29,342 nt of DNA. Origin: Bacteroidota bacterium (lineage in GTDB: Bacteria > Bacteroidota > Bacteroidia > Chitinophagales > Chitinophagaceae). Both the position numbers and the translations under genes were made by a program. The notes below the pieces were generated by a model, which saw nothing but the letters and a program-made list of their open reading frames with translations, was not told the origin of the DNA and made no database searches. How positions within the stretch are numbered: position 1 is the first letter of the stretch; each line of letters begins with the position of its first letter. Where the stretch lies: positions 1-29,342 of the forward strand of contig JAFAEW010000108.1 of the NCBI GenBank assembly GCA_023423835.1. The letters are read 5' to 3'. Shown here one piece after another: positions 7,809 through 16,433 of this stretch.

Positions 7809-9728
7809 ATGAAGTTCGCGGGTTTTTTGTTGTTTTTTCTGCTTTCGACGGCAAGCTGGAGTCAGTTTAATAAGACGATCATTCAATTTACCGATAAAGC
7901 AGCATCGCCCTTCAACCTGTCTGAACCCGAAAAATATTTGTCAGCGAAAGCAATCGAAAGGCGCAATACCTACAACATATTGCCGGACAGTTCGGACCTC
8001 CCGGTAAATCCGCAATATATTCAAGCCGTTCTCGCACAGGGCGACGTCACCTTGCTGAGCAGCAGTAAATGGCTTAATCAGATTCTGATAGTTACACCCG
8101 ATTCTGCTACCATCTCAAAAATCCTTGGTTTACCTTTCGTGGCGCAGGTGGAGCCGGTTGGAAATTTGCAACGGGGAGAAATTCCAAAGGAAAAATTTTC
8201 CGAAAGCTTCACCCCGGTATCTTTCCCCTCAAATCTTACAGCAAAGCTGTCCGGCGATAGTCTCGCCTATGGCGCCGGTGATGCGCAAATACGAATGCAT
8301 AACGGCCAATACCTTCACAACAAAAACTTAAGGGGAAAAGGAATTACGATAGCAGTTTTGGATGCAGGATTTTCTAATTATCGAAATATGCACTCCTTTG
8401 ACAGTCTACGATTGCAGGGTCGTGTTCTTGGCGAGCGCGACTTTGTAGATTTCGATGGGAGCGTCAATGAGGATTATGCACACGGTATGTATTGTTTAAG
8501 CATCCTGGCTGCGAATATTCCGGGAACGATGATAGGTTCGGCACCCGAAGCCTCCTACTGGTTGATCAGAACCGAAAACACCGCTTCTGAGTATCCGGTA
8601 GAAGAATTCAACTGGGTGGTGGGAGCCGAATTTGCAGACAGCGTGGGAGCTGACATAATCAGTTCTTCTCTCGGCTACAACCTGTTTGACTATGCTCCCT
8701 TCAACCACAGTTACAATGATTTTTATAAAAACGCAACCACGGTTAGTAAAGGTGCAACCTGGGCGGCAAAGAAGGGAATGATTGTAACCAACAGTGCGGG
8801 AAATGAAGGAAATACGGCCTGGAAGTACATTGCGTTTCCGGCTGACGCCGACAGCGTTTGTGCGATCGGTTCCGTTAACTCAAGTGGCATTATTTCCGGA
8901 TTCAGCAGCTACGGATATCCGGGAAAGATAAAACCAAATGTCGTTTCTCTCGGTGAAGGAACCACCTTGATGAACGTCAATGACCAGCCGCAGCGTGGAA
9001 ACGGAACTTCCTACGCAAATCCCAACTTATGTGGATTAATAGCCTGCCTATGGCAGGAATTTAAAGGGTTTAACAACATGACCATCCTCAATGCGGTTTA
9101 TGAAAGCAGCTCAAAATCCACGTTTCCCGATGATCGTTACGGCTTTGGAAATCCTGATATGCAGAAAGCTCATCTGATTTTAAAAACCCGACAAAACGAG
9201 GAATTGTACGGAAAGGAGTGGTTTTTTGTGTCTCCGGAAATGTTTACTGACCGGATTTCGGTTAAATTAATCGGGCAGGTTAACGGAAAAACTACCATCA
9301 CCTTACAGGATGCGGCGGGGAACCCCATATCCGCGATTGCGCTGCAAACAGAAGCCCAGGAGGTATATGACACTGCCTTCCCGAATCTTCAGAATCTGGC
9401 CGGTGGAAAGTACCGGGTTGTTTACCAGGATAGTTTAGGTACGAATACAAAATTGCTGACAAAATTTGTGGAAACGGGTGAACGGTTTATCAAGGTTGCA
9501 CCGGTTCCGATTTCTAATACCATTAAAGTATTTTTGAAAGCGCCTGAAACCGGGCAGGTCGTTTTGAGGGTAATCAATGTTGAAGGAAGGGTAATGGCTT
9601 CACAACCGGCCGTAATCATGGAAAACAACGCCTACGTGATTGAATTTTCATCGGCTCATTTTCCGGCGGGAATTTACTACCTGCAATACCTGGGAAAAGA
9701 ACGACAGTCGATCAGGTTGCTGAAATAA
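7809..9728 (+). CDS. Secreted subtilisin-like (S8) serine protease with T9SS type A sorting domain
   Basis: The 639-residue protein has a signal peptide (residues 1-18, ending SWSQ), an N-terminal inhibitor-like propeptide region, and an S8 peptidase domain at about 175-450. The catalytic triad is visible: Asp185 in VLDAGFSNY, His225 in AHGMYC, and Ser401 in NGTSYANP; the oxyanion Asn is Asn332 in SAGNEGN. After a beta-rich linker, the last 75 residues, from VAPVPISNTIKV, form a T9SS type A sorting domain with FPAGIYYLQ and a basic end. It should be exported by Sec and type IX secretion and act outside the cell. It follows the lipoprotein gene by 3 bases. All active-site residues are present, so it is likely active; substrates are unknown. 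Confidence 0.95.
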   Translation: MKFAGFLLFFLLSTASWSQFNKTIIQFTDKAASPFNLSEPEKYLSAKAIERRNTYNILPDSSDLPVNPQYIQAVLAQGDVTLLSSSKWLNQILIVTPDSATISKILGLPFVAQVEPVGNLQRGEIPKEKFSESFTPVSFPSNLTAKLSGDSLAYGAGDAQIRMHNGQYLHNKNLRGKGITIAVLDAGFSNYRNMHSFDSLRLQGRVLGERDFVDFDGSVNEDYAHGMYCLSILAANIPGTMIGSAPEASYWLIRTENTASEYPVEEFNWVVGAEFADSVGADIISSSLGYNLFDYAPFNHSYNDFYKNATTVSKGATWAAKKGMIVTNSAGNEGNTAWKYIAFPADADSVCAIGSVNSSGIISGFSSYGYPGKIKPNVVSLGEGTTLMNVNDQPQRGNGTSYANPNLCGLIACLWQEFKGFNNMTILNAVYESSSKSTFPDDRYGFGNPDMQKAHLILKTRQNEELYGKEWFFVSPEMFTDRISVKLIGQVNGKTTITLQDAAGNPISAIALQTEAQEVYDTAFPNLQNLAGGKYRVVYQDSLGTNTKLLTKFVETGERFIKVAPVPISNTIKVFLKAPETGQVVLRVINVEGRVMASQPAVIMENNAYVIEFSSAHFPAGIYYLQYLGKERQSIRLLK

Positions 9729-9754
9729 AAAACCCCACAGATGTGAGGTTTTTT
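9727..9754. terminator. Bidirectional terminator between the subtilase and pckA
   Basis: A6-CC-C-CACA and TGTG-A-GG-T6 form a stem with one C-A mismatch and a tiny loop. It has an A tract on one side and a T tract on the other, and it starts on the subtilase stop codon. The converging pckA gene ends at 9820, so the structure can serve both strands. Confidence 0.75.
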
Positions 9755-9819
9755 GAATAAGCAATCGCAGAGGCACATTTACTCCAAAACAGAATAAAAA
9801 TAAGCTTTTTCTATATATG

Positions 9820-11427
9820 TTAGCCAACCACCGGTTGAGCCGACTTCACTTCCGGATCAACATGGTCGGCAAATTTTTCGAAATTCGTAACGAACAGATG
9901 AGCGAGGTTTTTAGCCTGTCTGTCGTATTCTTCTTTATTGGTCCATGTAGAACGTGGATCGAGCAAGGCGTCAGGGATATTCGGACAGGTTTGCGGCACC
10001 ATTAATCCAAATACCGGATGCTTTTTGTATTCAACGGAATCCAGATCTCCGTTTAAGGCGGCAGCAATCATGGAACGGGTAAAATGTAATTTGATGCGGG
10101 CACCCACGCCATATCCTCCACCGATCCAGCCGGTATTTACCAGCCACACATTCACATTGTGTTCCTTCAATTTCCGGCCGAGCATCCGGGCATAATCACC
10201 AGGATGTAAAGGAAGAAAAGGCGCTCCAAAACAGGCGCTGAAGGTAGCCTTAGGTTCTGTAATACCGGTTTCCGTTCCTGCAACCTTTGCTGTATATCCG
10301 CTGATAAACTGATACATCGCCTGTTCGGGAGTCAACTTGCTGATTGGCGGTAAAATACCATAGGCATCACAAGTCAGGAAAAATATGTTTCCCGGTATTC
10401 CTCCGATACTCGGTTCAATAGAATTGCTGATATAATTAATGGGATAACTTACCCTTGTGTTTTCGGTAATCTTCTTGCTCGAAAAATCAATTTCGTTGGT
10501 GTCGTCGATAAAAGTCACATTTTCAACCAAAGCACCGGTGCGGATTGAGCGAAAAATTTCCGGCTCTTTTTCCTCGCTGAGGTCAATACATTTGGCATAA
10601 CATCCACCCTCAAAATTGAAGATGCTGTTATCTGCCCATCCGTGCTCGTCGTCTCCGATCAGTTTCCTTTCCGGATCGGCGCTCAGGGTGGTTTTGCCTG
10701 TTCCGCTGAGACCAAAGAAAACGGCCACATCTCCCTTACGACCAATATTGGCGCTGCAATGCATACTCAATACTTTCTCGTTTACGGGCATTAAATAATT
10801 AAGGACATAGAAAATTCCTTTTTTCATTTCTCCGGTATAAGCAGTACCACCGATTAAAATCGTTTTATGCTTAAAGGAAGTAATTGAAAAGTTTTTTTGG
10901 CGGGTTCCATCAACGGCCGGATTTGCTGTAAAATTTGGCGCATGGACAATCGTCCATTCTGGTGTGAAGCGTGCAAGTTCACTTTCGGTGGGCCGAAGAA
11001 ACATGTTGTAGGCGAAAAGATTACTTGAAGGTGTTTCTGTAATCACCCGGATGTTTAAAGCAAAACGTTCATCAGCGCAGGCATAGGCGTCGCGGATCCA
11101 AACGTTTTCCTGACTATTAAGGTAGGTGATCATCTTGTCCTTCAATTCGAGAAAATGCTTTTCTTCAATCGGAAGGTTTACGTTATTCCACGCTATCGTA
11201 TTTTCTGTGACCTCATCCTTCACCGTAAATTTATCCAGTGGGCTTCTACCGGTAAATTTGCCGGTATTAATACACAATGCTCCCGTATTATTTAAAACAC
11301 CTTCCTGCCGCAGTAAGGTTTGCTGAATTAATTCGGCAGGAGATAACTGATAATGTATAGCATCAGGGTTTAATCCTAAAGACGCAATTTCCTTTTCAGG
11401 AATGGGCATTGTCTTGGTAATGGCCAT
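9820..11427 (-). CDS. pckA: Phosphoenolpyruvate carboxykinase (ATP)
   Basis: The enzyme interconverts oxaloacetate plus ATP with phosphoenolpyruvate plus CO2 plus ADP, the entry step of gluconeogenesis, in the cytoplasm. The 535-residue length is normal. Visible motifs are GKFTGRSPLDKF near residues 52-63 (substrate-binding Arg), the P-loop GLSGTGKTTLSADP near 238-251 and the metal-binding stretch IGDDEHGW just after it; the end has the usual GGYGVGARIKL segment. The ATP-type P-loop, rather than the GTP-type enzyme's sequence, decides the class. The gene stands alone. On the minus strand, TACCTTTG (11456 to 11449) is a perfect -7 box 21 bases before the ATG. Confidence 0.98.
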   Translation of the reverse strand: MAITKTMPIPEKEIASLGLNPDAIHYQLSPAELIQQTLLRQEGVLNNTGALCINTGKFTGRSPLDKFTVKDEVTENTIAWNNVNLPIEEKHFLELKDKMITYLNSQENVWIRDAYACADERFALNIRVITETPSSNLFAYNMFLRPTESELARFTPEWTIVHAPNFTANPAVDGTRQKNFSITSFKHKTILIGGTAYTGEMKKGIFYVLNYLMPVNEKVLSMHCSANIGRKGDVAVFFGLSGTGKTTLSADPERKLIGDDEHGWADNSIFNFEGGCYAKCIDLSEEKEPEIFRSIRTGALVENVTFIDDTNEIDFSSKKITENTRVSYPINYISNSIEPSIGGIPGNIFFLTCDAYGILPPISKLTPEQAMYQFISGYTAKVAGTETGITEPKATFSACFGAPFLPLHPGDYARMLGRKLKEHNVNVWLVNTGWIGGGYGVGARIKLHFTRSMIAAALNGDLDSVEYKKHPVFGLMVPQTCPNIPDALLDPRSTWTNKEEYDRQAKNLAHLFVTNFEKFADHVDPEVKSAQPVVG

Positions 11428-11448
11428 ATGTAAAGTTTTTTGAGGTCA

Positions 11449-11456
11449 CAAAGGTA
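11449..11456 (-). promoter_or_regulatory. -7 promoter element of pckA
   Basis: The minus strand reads TACCTTTG, an exact TAnnTTTG match, 21 bases before the pckA ATG. I see no good TTTG at the -33 distance. The same octamer precedes rpsF. Confidence 0.5.
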
Positions 11457-11628
11457 ATTATTGAAAACTTACTATTGTTAGTTTCGTCGTGTAAGTTACG
11501 GATTTGAATTTGAAAATAAAGCCTAAATGGAAAGAATCGTTTAAAAATATAAATAGTTAGATTGGTTCTTTACACAAATTGCAATATATTCTGCAAAGAA
11601 TTTAGATTTTTAATAATTTAGGATGATA

Positions 11629-12396
11629 CTACTTGTCGGGAATGCTTAGGCGGTGGTGCTTTCCCTTCAGCATAAACTTTTTTGATTGCCCGATTGCGTC
11701 CATGACGATGTCCAGAATTTCTTCTGCAGATTTTGAATAGTCGATGGACAAGGCTTTTCCAAACCGGATGGTAAGCTGAGAACCCTTCTTCTTAAACTTC
11801 AGACCCTTTTTATTAAAGGCCCGCCAAAACCCATTGATGGTTACAGGCACCACCACAGGATGGTTGTTTTTGATGATGTAGGCAGTTCCCTTTCTTCCCG
11901 GCGCAAACGGCTTTGTTGTTCCCTGGGGAAATGTTATGACCCAGCTTTTCTTAAGGGCCTCGTCGATACGGATGGTATCCGACTCATCGCGTTCACGTTT
12001 AATATCCTGTGCTCCTGATCGCCAGGTTCTTTTTACAGTTAATGCACCGGCTGCCTTGAATATTCTGCTTAACCAGCTTCCGTTCATCGTTTCTTCTGCG
12101 GCAACGAAATACACATTAGTGAAAGGATTAAGCAAATAGAAAGGCACTCCGAGCTTGTTATTTTTGCGCCATTTTACTGCGGAAAAAATATGAAGGAAAA
12201 CAATTACATCCGCAAAATAGGTCTGACGATTGCTTACAAATAACACATTGGATGATGGAAGCTGCTTTAAATTTTCAGTTGCCTCAATATGCAGTTTGTT
12301 TACGACTGCCAGACCAGGATAGGTAAATGCACCGATGGTGAAATATAATATTTTCCGGATCAGAACGGAATTTTTTATTTTGTCATACAACTTCAT
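11629..12396 (-). CDS. PlsC-like 1-acylglycerol-phosphate acyltransferase family protein, with Arg in place of the motif His
   Basis: The 255-residue product resembles lysophosphatidate acyltransferases: a hydrophobic N-terminus, the NVLFVS strand followed by NRQTYFADV (residues 56-64), YFVAAEETM, and then WVITFPQGTTKPFAPGRKGT, equivalent to the FPEGTRS block. Proteins of this Bacteroidota subgroup normally have NHQTYFAD, with His and Asp forming the catalytic HX4-5D motif. Here the codon is CGT, giving Arg57, while Asp63 is kept. The family acylates lysophospholipid intermediates at the inner membrane. Whether this copy is active is uncertain. The frame is otherwise intact, and pckA lies about 200 bases downstream with no obvious functional link. 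Confidence 0.85.
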   Translation of the reverse strand: MKLYDKIKNSVLIRKILYFTIGAFTYPGLAVVNKLHIEATENLKQLPSSNVLFVSNRQTYFADVIVFLHIFSAVKWRKNNKLGVPFYLLNPFTNVYFVAAEETMNGSWLSRIFKAAGALTVKRTWRSGAQDIKRERDESDTIRIDEALKKSWVITFPQGTTKPFAPGRKGTAYIIKNNHPVVVPVTINGFWRAFNKKGLKFKKKGSQLTIRFGKALSIDYSKSAEEILDIVMDAIGQSKKFMLKGKHHRLSIPDK

Positions 12397-12494
12397 GGCT
12401 GAGTGAATTCTAAAAAACTGTTAAGGAAAAATAAGGCCATGTTTTTTATGTGTAAAGTTTTATTTTCTGTCATCTTATGATAAAATAGAATATT

Positions 12495-13205
12495 ATGAAG
12501 AAATTTATGCTTGTTTTAGCTGCAACCATCTTCGCTTTCAGCCTGAGCGCACAGGAAGCAAAGCCTGTACAAAGAACGGTTTCGGCCAGCGGAACCGCGG
12601 AAATTGAAGTTATTCCAGACGAAATTTACGTGCAGGTGGTATTAAAAGAATACAAATTGAAAAACGGATCAAAAGTGGATATCGACAAGATTAAAAATAA
12701 TTTTTTAGCTGCCTGCAAAGCTATGGGATTAACTGAAAAAGATATAGCGGTTCAGGGTTATAGCGGTTATGATAATAGTGATTGGTGGCAGAGAAAGAAA
12801 AAGGAAAATCCTGATCTGCTCGCATCCGTTACCTATCAGATAAAGGTCGATAAAGTAGAAAAACTGGATGAGCTGGTGAGCAGGATGGATGATCAGGCTA
12901 CCCAAAACTTCTATATATCCAGAACAGAATACAGTAAAATTGACCAGGTCAGGGATTCGCTGAAGGTTGCGGCACTAAAAACCGCAAGATCTAAAGCAGC
13001 GCTGCTTGCAGAGGCTTTGAATGAGGAACTTGGCGAGGTTTTAACCATCAATGATCCTATTGAAATCGGGCAACATCCAATTCCTGTTTATAAGTACGCA
13101 AGAATGTCGGTCGCTGCCGATGCCGTAGAGGCAGCGCCGCTGGATGTTGATTTTAAAAAAATTAAGATAGGATACCAGGCAAACCTTACATATTCGCTGA
13201 AATAA
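12495..13205 (+). CDS. SIMPL (DUF541) domain periplasmic protein
   Basis: The 236-residue product has a clear signal peptide (MKKFMLVLAATIFAFSLSAQ) and then one SIMPL/DUF541 domain: VSASGTAEIEVIPDEIYVQV near residues 29-48, and the typical late part with LKVAALKTARSKAALLAEAL and a final strand KIGYQANLTYSL. Members are exported proteins related to E. coli YggE and are linked with stress tolerance, although no reaction is known. Length and domain order are normal. It is transcribed divergently from the PlsC-like gene across a gap of about 100 bases and ends just before its own terminator. Confidence 0.9.
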   Translation: MKKFMLVLAATIFAFSLSAQEAKPVQRTVSASGTAEIEVIPDEIYVQVVLKEYKLKNGSKVDIDKIKNNFLAACKAMGLTEKDIAVQGYSGYDNSDWWQRKKKENPDLLASVTYQIKVDKVEKLDELVSRMDDQATQNFYISRTEYSKIDQVRDSLKVAALKTARSKAALLAEALNEELGEVLTINDPIEIGQHPIPVYKYARMSVAADAVEAAPLDVDFKKIKIGYQANLTYSLK

Positions 13206-13221
13206 ATGCATGAATCCGGAG

Positions 13222-13254
13222 AGACTGCTTAATAGGCGGTCTTTTCGCTTTTTT
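13222..13254 (+). terminator. Rho-independent terminator after the SIMPL gene
   Basis: AGACTGCT (13222-13229) and GGCGGTCT (13235-13242) form an eight-pair stem with two G-T pairs and a TAATA loop, followed by TTTCGCTTTTTTT. The arms resemble those of the terminator at 23891. Confidence 0.8.
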
Positions 13255-13358
13255 TATAGGCCGTCAATCCGTCCGTTTTTGTAACAAAATTTGAAAATCC
13301 GGATCTTAAAGTCTGAAAGTATAATTTTTAGGGGATCTTGCAGGCTGAAAAGTTTATT

Positions 13359-13832
13359 ATGATTGTATACCGGATCATCAGTTTTTTTGTAAACGTCTTT
13401 TGCGCATTTGCTGCTTTCAGCCTGTTCTTTTTAATCTTTGTGGCGCTTTCACAACCCGCAGCCTTCCTTCAGGTTTTCATCATGCTTGCGGTGGCTTTGT
13501 ACGGATGGTTTTCGCGAATGTTCTTCAAGAGAGTGGTACTCGAACAGCAGCAAATGACCAGGCGGCAAAAAGATTGGTTGCAGGCGAATGCCATCGTTGC
13601 AGCCATATTTGCGCTCATGGGAATTACAAATGGCATTATCATCTACCGCGATCCACAGGCTTTTCTGGATCTGCTGAAATCGCTGCCAATTCAAAATCCA
13701 TCAACCGGCAGCGCCATTCTTTCCGCTGCTTATATGCTTTCCGGTCTTTGTTTGTTGCTGCTGATCCACGTCATCTGGACGTATATTCTCGTAAGAAAAC
13801 ACCAGCAGTATTTTACTTCTGAAGACAGCTGA
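13359..13832 (+). CDS. Four-helix integral membrane protein of unknown function
   Basis: The 157-residue product from ATG 13359 has four hydrophobic stretches: residues about 5-28, 34-50, 73-92 and 120-145. A basic loop (RRQKDW) lies between the second and third, and the tail is polar. I do not recognise the family. A TTG seven codons upstream would add QAEKFI and is less likely. The stop at 13830-13832 is only 6 bases from the stop of the converging SGNH-like gene, with no terminator between. Another frame over most of this gene is also open, but its composition (His, Arg, Cys and Ser rich) looks non-coding, whereas this frame has regular membrane helices. Confidence 0.75.
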   Translation: MIVYRIISFFVNVFCAFAAFSLFFLIFVALSQPAAFLQVFIMLAVALYGWFSRMFFKRVVLEQQQMTRRQKDWLQANAIVAAIFALMGITNGIIIYRDPQAFLDLLKSLPIQNPSTGSAILSAAYMLSGLCLLLLIHVIWTYILVRKHQQYFTSEDS

Positions 13833-13838
13833 AAGCGC

Positions 13839-14771
13839 CTATTTTAGAATTCCCATTGATTTAATGCGCGACGCTATTTCTTTTGAAAACACCTCTGCTC
13901 CTTTTGTATTTAAGTGCGCAGCATCATAAAAATATTCTGCTTTCACATATTTCGGATCGGTGGAATAATCCCAGAACGGAACATTATACTTCTGCAATAT
14001 TTCTTTCGTAACCCGAAGTGATTCATTATCCTCAAAAGGCTGGTTGTACATCGGAGACAGAATTACGATCAGAGGCACCTTTTTTTCTGTAACCGATCTT
14101 ACAAAATATTCCAGCCGGCCTTTTGAATATTCATCGATACCGTCCCGATCCGAAAACTGGGGAGGATCACCCTTTATCTTGCTGCCATGTAGCGGCTGGT
14201 AGCCGTTAATGTTGTCATTATGCCGGCGTGAATAATTCCGGATGATCGATAGTATCTGAGAATTGAATGCATATAATTTCGAAACCCTCGCTTTCACATA
14301 TTCCTTCGGAAAAAGATCCTTCACAAGGCTTTCGAAATGAGGATTGGTCAACGAATACGGCAGAATGGCTGCCGCTAGCATGTCGGCCCCGTCTCTGCTG
14401 CTGCGATAAGCGATTTCCTTCGCAAAGACATCCAGAATAATAAGTTTGGGAAGCTTTGATCCATCGAGGGCGCCGGGTAAAATGGCAGAGCCGTAGATCA
14501 CATTTGATCCGTTTCTTCCGCAATTATAAGTTGAAAGATGCAGGCTGTCGGTGAATATACGGGTATCATAGGTATGAACAGCTCTCGAACTGCCATAGAT
14601 CAAAATATCTTCCTTGGGATCGTTAATGGCATGGGCGAAAGAAGCAGCATCCCCAAGAGGTTCGTTCTCGAAATAATATTGCAAAATTGAACCGAGACCC
14701 CGGTCAACAATGATCATAATAACGAGAAGAATCAGAAGTTTCTTAAAAAATTTGAGGTATTCAGCTCTCAT
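13839..14771 (-). CDS. SGNH-hydrolase-like membrane-anchored protein, partner of the MBOAT acyltransferase
   Basis: The 310-residue product has one N-terminal membrane helix (residues about 9-28) and an extracytoplasmic SGNH-like domain. The nucleophile block is ILIYGSSRAVHTY with Ser61 or Ser62, and the Asp-His block is DAAHLNTKGAEVF with Asp283 and His286. This is the arrangement of AlgX/AlgJ/DltD-like proteins that finish O-acetylation started by an MBOAT protein. The upstream neighbour on the same strand is an MBOAT gene, with an 18-base gap, so the two form an operon. Function as an acetyl transferase or esterase outside the membrane is inferred from the residues and the pairing. The polymer that is modified is unknown. 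Confidence 0.85.
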   Translation of the reverse strand: MRAEYLKFFKKLLILLVIMIIVDRGLGSILQYYFENEPLGDAASFAHAINDPKEDILIYGSSRAVHTYDTRIFTDSLHLSTYNCGRNGSNVIYGSAILPGALDGSKLPKLIILDVFAKEIAYRSSRDGADMLAAAILPYSLTNPHFESLVKDLFPKEYVKARVSKLYAFNSQILSIIRNYSRRHNDNINGYQPLHGSKIKGDPPQFSDRDGIDEYSKGRLEYFVRSVTEKKVPLIVILSPMYNQPFEDNESLRVTKEILQKYNVPFWDYSTDPKYVKAEYFYDAAHLNTKGAEVFSKEIASRIKSMGILK

Positions 14772-14789
14772 AACTGCAGGTTAAAAAAA

Positions 14790-16211
14790 TTAAAACTGAA
14801 AATATATAAATTGCCCACCATTAAATACGCCTACCATCAACAGAATGGATAAAATTAACACATATCCGGTATATCTTACTACAGGGTTTTCGTTTCTTAT
14901 AAGCTTAACATTCGGATAATTTTCAATGAAATGTTCAACCACGAGCAGCAAAGCGATTGCAAAGATGTAATAGCCGAAATTCACCGGCGGCTCTCCCTTG
15001 AAGAAGCCTCCCGGCTTGAGGGTTAGAATAGACTTCGTAATATACCATCCGTCCTCGGCGGTCAAAGCTCTAAACCAGATACCCATAAAGCTTACTATTA
15101 AAAAGACCGATCCCTTTCGTACGAAGGTTGAAAAAACACCAAACAACTTATGCACCTTTCGTAAAACAGGATTTAAAAACCGTTCGACCGCCAGCATAAA
15201 TCCATTCAAGGCCCCCCATATTATGAAGGTATAATTGGCGCCGTGCCAAAGCCCACTGATCGAAAACACTATAATCAGATTGAGCAAATTTCGCGGTAAG
15301 CTTCTCCGGTTTCCTCCCAAGGGGAAATAGAGATAGTCGCGAAACCAGGTGGTCAACGAAATATGCCATCGTTGCCAAACCTCCTGAATACTTTTTGAGT
15401 TGAATAAAGGCCGCCTGAAGTTGGTCATGAGATCATAACCCATAACTTTCGCAGCGCCAATCGCTATATCGGAATATCCGGAGAAATCGCAATAAATCTG
15501 TACGCCAAAGAAAAAGGTGGCCACGAGCATGGAAAGACCGCTGTGATACTCCACGTTGTTGTACACTGCATCTACATAAACCGCAAGCCGGTCTGCAACC
15601 ACAAGTTTTTTGATAAATCCCCATAACATGATCCGGAGTCCATCCACTACCCTTTCATACTTAAAATGCTTTTCCTCGTGAAACTGATGCAGGATGTTTT
15701 GCGGCCGCTCAATCGGTCCGGCCACCAGCTGCGGCCAAAACATTACGTAAAGCGCATAAATTCCGAAATGCCGTTCAGGTTTTTGATGCCCGCGATACAC
15801 TTCAATGGTATAACTCATGGCCTGAAAAGTATGAAACGATAGCCCAACCGGTAGTAGTATTTCAAGATGTGGAATCGGGTTTTGATACCCAAAATCACCC
15901 ATTAATGTGGTAAGATTATAGTTAAGGAAGTTATAGTATTTGAAAAACGCCAATACCCCGATATTGGCCACCAGGCTGATCACCAAAAATGATTTTCGTC
16001 GCTTGCCTTCCGAATTGGCAATATAAATGCCGGCGAAATAATCGACTACGATGGTAAATCCCAGTATCAAAATATAAATGGGCAGAAAATACATGTAGAA
16101 GTAGCAACTTGCTCCAAGTAATAATGCCCAGCGATATTTATGTTTTATGAGAAAAAATAGTGTGGTAACGATTATAAAGAAGGCAACAAAGACGAGCGAA
16201 TTGAAGACCAT
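14790..16211 (-). CDS. MBOAT family membrane-bound O-acyltransferase (AlgI/DltB-like)
   Basis: The 473-residue protein is strongly hydrophobic, with about ten or more membrane helices. It has the MBOAT marks FWPQLVAGPIERPQ, the FDFSGYSDIAIG-type segment (YCDFSGYSDIAIG), EVWQRWHISLTTWFRDYLY, and the active His in SGLWHGANYTF at residue 323, almost the same position as the essential His of AlgI. The family moves acyl groups, usually acetyl, across the membrane to an extracytoplasmic acceptor. The SGNH-like gene follows within 18 bases, supporting a two-part O-acetylation system for an exopolysaccharide, peptidoglycan or surface glycan. No polymer-synthesis genes are nearby. The 222-base gap upstream holds a small palindrome at 16345. 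Confidence 0.95.
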   Translation of the reverse strand: MVFNSLVFVAFFIIVTTLFFLIKHKYRWALLLGASCYFYMYFLPIYILILGFTIVVDYFAGIYIANSEGKRRKSFLVISLVANIGVLAFFKYYNFLNYNLTTLMGDFGYQNPIPHLEILLPVGLSFHTFQAMSYTIEVYRGHQKPERHFGIYALYVMFWPQLVAGPIERPQNILHQFHEEKHFKYERVVDGLRIMLWGFIKKLVVADRLAVYVDAVYNNVEYHSGLSMLVATFFFGVQIYCDFSGYSDIAIGAAKVMGYDLMTNFRRPLFNSKSIQEVWQRWHISLTTWFRDYLYFPLGGNRRSLPRNLLNLIIVFSISGLWHGANYTFIIWGALNGFMLAVERFLNPVLRKVHKLFGVFSTFVRKGSVFLIVSFMGIWFRALTAEDGWYITKSILTLKPGGFFKGEPPVNFGYYIFAIALLLVVEHFIENYPNVKLIRNENPVVRYTGYVLILSILLMVGVFNGGQFIYFQF

Positions 16212-16344
16212 CTAGTTTATTTTTAAAAAATTTCCCGCAATGATACAAAAAAATAACAGTAGCGGGAGGTGAATGAGCGATTGATTAAAAAAAATGAAAA
16301 ACAGTCAAAATGTTTTGGTTATTACGGACATAAATTACTTTCTA

Positions 16345-16362
16345 TCTGCCGGCTCAGGCAGA
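16345..16362. repeat. Small perfect inverted repeat upstream of the MBOAT gene
   Basis: TCTGCC, six-base spacer GGCTCA, GGCAGA. It is followed by CCGG, which repeats the CCGG formed at the first arm. It lies in a 222-base gap (16212-16433) that otherwise shows nothing coding. The 9-mer CCGGCTCAG recurs in the gap near 28746. Confidence 0.45.
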
Positions 16363-16433
16363 CCGGAATTGAAATTTTCAAAAGCCAAATACGATGAATT
16401 TGTTGTTTTCGTTGTTTTCCATTAAAATACGAA

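Noticed and set aside
13400..13822. 140-codon frame overlapping the four-helix membrane protein
   Set aside because: The composition is Arg, His, Cys and Ser rich with no helices or signal, whereas the overlapping frame has regular membrane segments.
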